Source: an uncultured Lachnospiraceae bacterium
Lineage (GTDB): Bacteria > Bacillota > Clostridia > Lachnospirales > Lachnospiraceae
NCBI GenBank assembly: GCA_902796045.1
Contig: CADBNQ010000151.1
Coordinates: 1 to 7,613 of the forward strand
DNA: 7,613 nucleotides
Direction of reading: 5' to 3'
The position numbers and the translations under genes are program-made. Shown piece by piece: positions 6,823-7,613 of the stretch (positions within the stretch are counted from its first letter, which is position 1; every line of letters begins with the position of its first letter). The notes beneath the pieces are model-generated. The model was given only the letters and a program-made list of their open reading frames with translations. It had not been told where the DNA came from and did not search any database.

Positions 6823-6838
6823 TTGGTCCTTCAACCAA
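6823..6838 (-). ncRNA. Small hairpin in the rpmE leader (possible L31 autoregulatory element)
   Basis: TTGGT and ACCAA pair around a 6-nt loop in the 5' untranslated region, about 25 nt before the rpmE ribosome site. Ribosomal protein mRNAs often carry leaders bound by their own product, and L31 leaders have been proposed in several bacterial groups. Five base pairs alone do not prove function. Confidence 0.3.
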
Positions 6839-6863
6839 CGATATTCAAACAAACAGCTTTGAC

Positions 6864-6892
6864 ATTATAACACAGCTCTATGATGAGTGCAA
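6864..6892 (-). promoter_or_regulatory. Sigma-A promoter of rpmE
   Basis: On the minus strand TTGCAC (6887-6892) and a perfect TATAAT (6864-6869) are separated by 17 nt, with a TG extended -10 just upstream of TATAAT. Transcription should start near 6857, giving a leader of about 73 nt. It is the best promoter in the window, which suits a ribosomal protein gene. Confidence 0.85.
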
Positions 6893-6926
6893 GAAAAAAG
6901 TTTTCGTCTGTCAGATTATTTTTTTC
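6893..6926 (-). terminator. Weak A-T stem and T-run at the end of the yfhO-like gene
   Basis: GAAAAAA (6920-6926, minus strand) spans the last codons and can pair with TTTTTTC (6893-6899) across a loop of about 20 nt that holds the TAA stop. The stem is only A-T rich, so it is a poor terminator by itself. It lies immediately upstream of the rpmE -35 and may loosely separate the two units. Confidence 0.25.
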
Positions 6927-7613
6927 CACGCTTTATCTTCCTTTTTCCTTCGTCTGTGATAAAGACGATGACCAGGCAGGCCAGGCCGGCGGCACCAAGA
7001 GCCAGCCCCGGTAAGAGACCGGGCGTCATGTATTCCATAGAGACATGGTGATCCCCGGAAGGGAGCAGGCATCCTGTATAACCGTAGTCAACTCTGAACG
7101 TATCCGTCTTTGTCCCGTCTACCTTCACTGTCCATCCGTCACTGTAGGGCAGACTCAGGCACAGGATCCTGCTGCCGTCCGCGTGGATGTTTCCTTCTAT
7201 ATGATTGGTCTCCAGCTTCAGATCCTGCAGAGACTCATCAGCCAGGCTCTGCATGGCTGTCTCCACGGTATCCAGAGGCATATAATATACTTCAATCTCC
7301 CGGATCTCGTACTTCCCTTCCCTGGGAAAAAGAATCTCGCAGCCTGTCTGTGCCTTGTCAGACCAGCCCAGGTTGATTGATATATTCTTATACCCGGGAT
7401 TATACGGATATTTTCTGCCGAATATGGGAGCTCTTTTCTTGACATGATCCGTTTTCACGACCAGGTCGATCCTGGTCGAAACTGCAGATTTTATCCTGTC
7501 GCAGGAAATCCCCTTCAGTCTTACAAAGGTCTCACAGCCCTCTCTTCCTTTAAAGCTGAGCTTCAGCTTCCCCGCTCCCCGGCTCTCATAGATTCCCTTG
7601 CCATCGTCAGAAA
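6916..7613 (-). CDS. YfhO-family membrane protein, C-terminal 231 residues (5' end cut by window)
   Basis: The frame is open from the right edge to TAA at 6916-6918, so the true start lies outside; a GTG at 7456-7458 is internal. YfhO proteins are large (about 850 residues) multi-pass GT-C-type membrane proteins, and in Bacillus subtilis YfhO is implicated in adding sugar to lipoteichoic acid. The visible part is the extracytoplasmic beta-rich domain. Family-like motifs are LPYSDGWTVKVDG (154-166 of the visible segment), LPSGDHHVSMEY (183-194) and TPGLLPG (196-202). A final membrane helix follows at about 198-218, then a basic cytoplasmic tail (GKRKIKRGKK). The family call rests on the C-terminal motifs alone. 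It ends just before the rpmE promoter and is probably an unrelated unit. Confidence 0.82.
   Translation of the reverse strand, partial: SDDGKGIYESRGAGKLKLSFKGREGCETFVRLKGISCDRIKSAVSTRIDLVVKTDHVKKRAPIFGRKYPYNPGYKNISINLGWSDKAQTGCEILFPREGKYEIREIEVYYMPLDTVETAMQSLADESLQDLKLETNHIEGNIHADGSRILCLSLPYSDGWTVKVDGTKTDTFRVDYGYTGCLLPSGDHHVSMEYMTPGLLPGLALGAAGLACLVIVFITDEGKRKIKRGKK
7458..7478. repeat. Perfect 8-bp inverted repeat inside the yfhO-like coding sequence
   Basis: CGACCAGG (7458-7465) and CCTGGTCG (7471-7478) are exact reverse complements with a 5-nt spacer. It encodes part of STRIDLVV in the yfhO-like gene. It could form a short RNA hairpin or resemble an operator, but there is no T-tract and no promoter beside it, so chance is the simplest explanation. 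Confidence 0.4.

Noticed and set aside
7456..7458. GTG as the start of a 180-residue protein at the right edge
   Set aside because: The frame stays open with sensible sequence for another 51 codons to the window edge, and the family is much longer, so this is an internal valine.
1..7613. CRISPR array, insertion sequence, tRNA/rRNA, toxin-antitoxin or defence module
   Set aside because: I saw no spaced direct repeats, terminal inverted repeats with a transposase, tRNA-like cloverleaf or matching protein motifs on either strand.

Overview
This window looks like a piece of core chromosome from a low-to-mid-GC Gram-positive anaerobe in the Clostridia, most likely Lachnospiraceae-like. Three observations point there. 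The order rpmE, DUF1385, prmC, prfA is the clostridial translation-termination locus. RF1 has the GNGGQC form of the catalytic loop. The ribosome binding sites are strong and purine-rich, and base composition is near half GC. The genus assignment is inference.

All eight genes lie on the minus strand, so transcription runs from high to low coordinates. At the right edge (6916-7613) is the C-terminal end of a YfhO-family membrane protein. A very good sigma-A promoter (-10 at 6864-6869, -35 at 6887-6892) and a leader of about 70 nt with a small hairpin precede rpmE (ribosomal protein L31, 6577-6783). A 12-bp GC-rich hairpin (6504-6556) separates rpmE from a tight cluster: a DUF1385/YqhQ membrane protein, prmC, prfA and hisC, with gaps of 6, 36 and 22 nt. 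PrmC methylates the GGQ glutamine of RF1, the product of the next gene, so those two genes form a direct enzyme-substrate pair.

hisC ends on a stop codon followed directly by seven Ts on the coding strand. glgA (glycogen synthase) then starts after a 50-nt gap with its own ribosome binding site and a weak possible promoter. After glgA comes an elaborate nested hairpin with a short T-tract (862-924), then the N-terminal 270 codons of a zinc-dependent sugar-alcohol dehydrogenase resembling galactitol-1-phosphate dehydrogenase, which runs off the left edge.

I found no mobile element, CRISPR array, tRNA, rRNA, prophage or defence module, and no gene-free stretch longer than about 135 bases. The content is mainly housekeeping. 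The most thought-provoking points are an N-terminal GGQ tripeptide in the uncharacterised DUF1385 protein encoded next to the GGQ methyltransferase gene, and the hairpins that punctuate the gene string.
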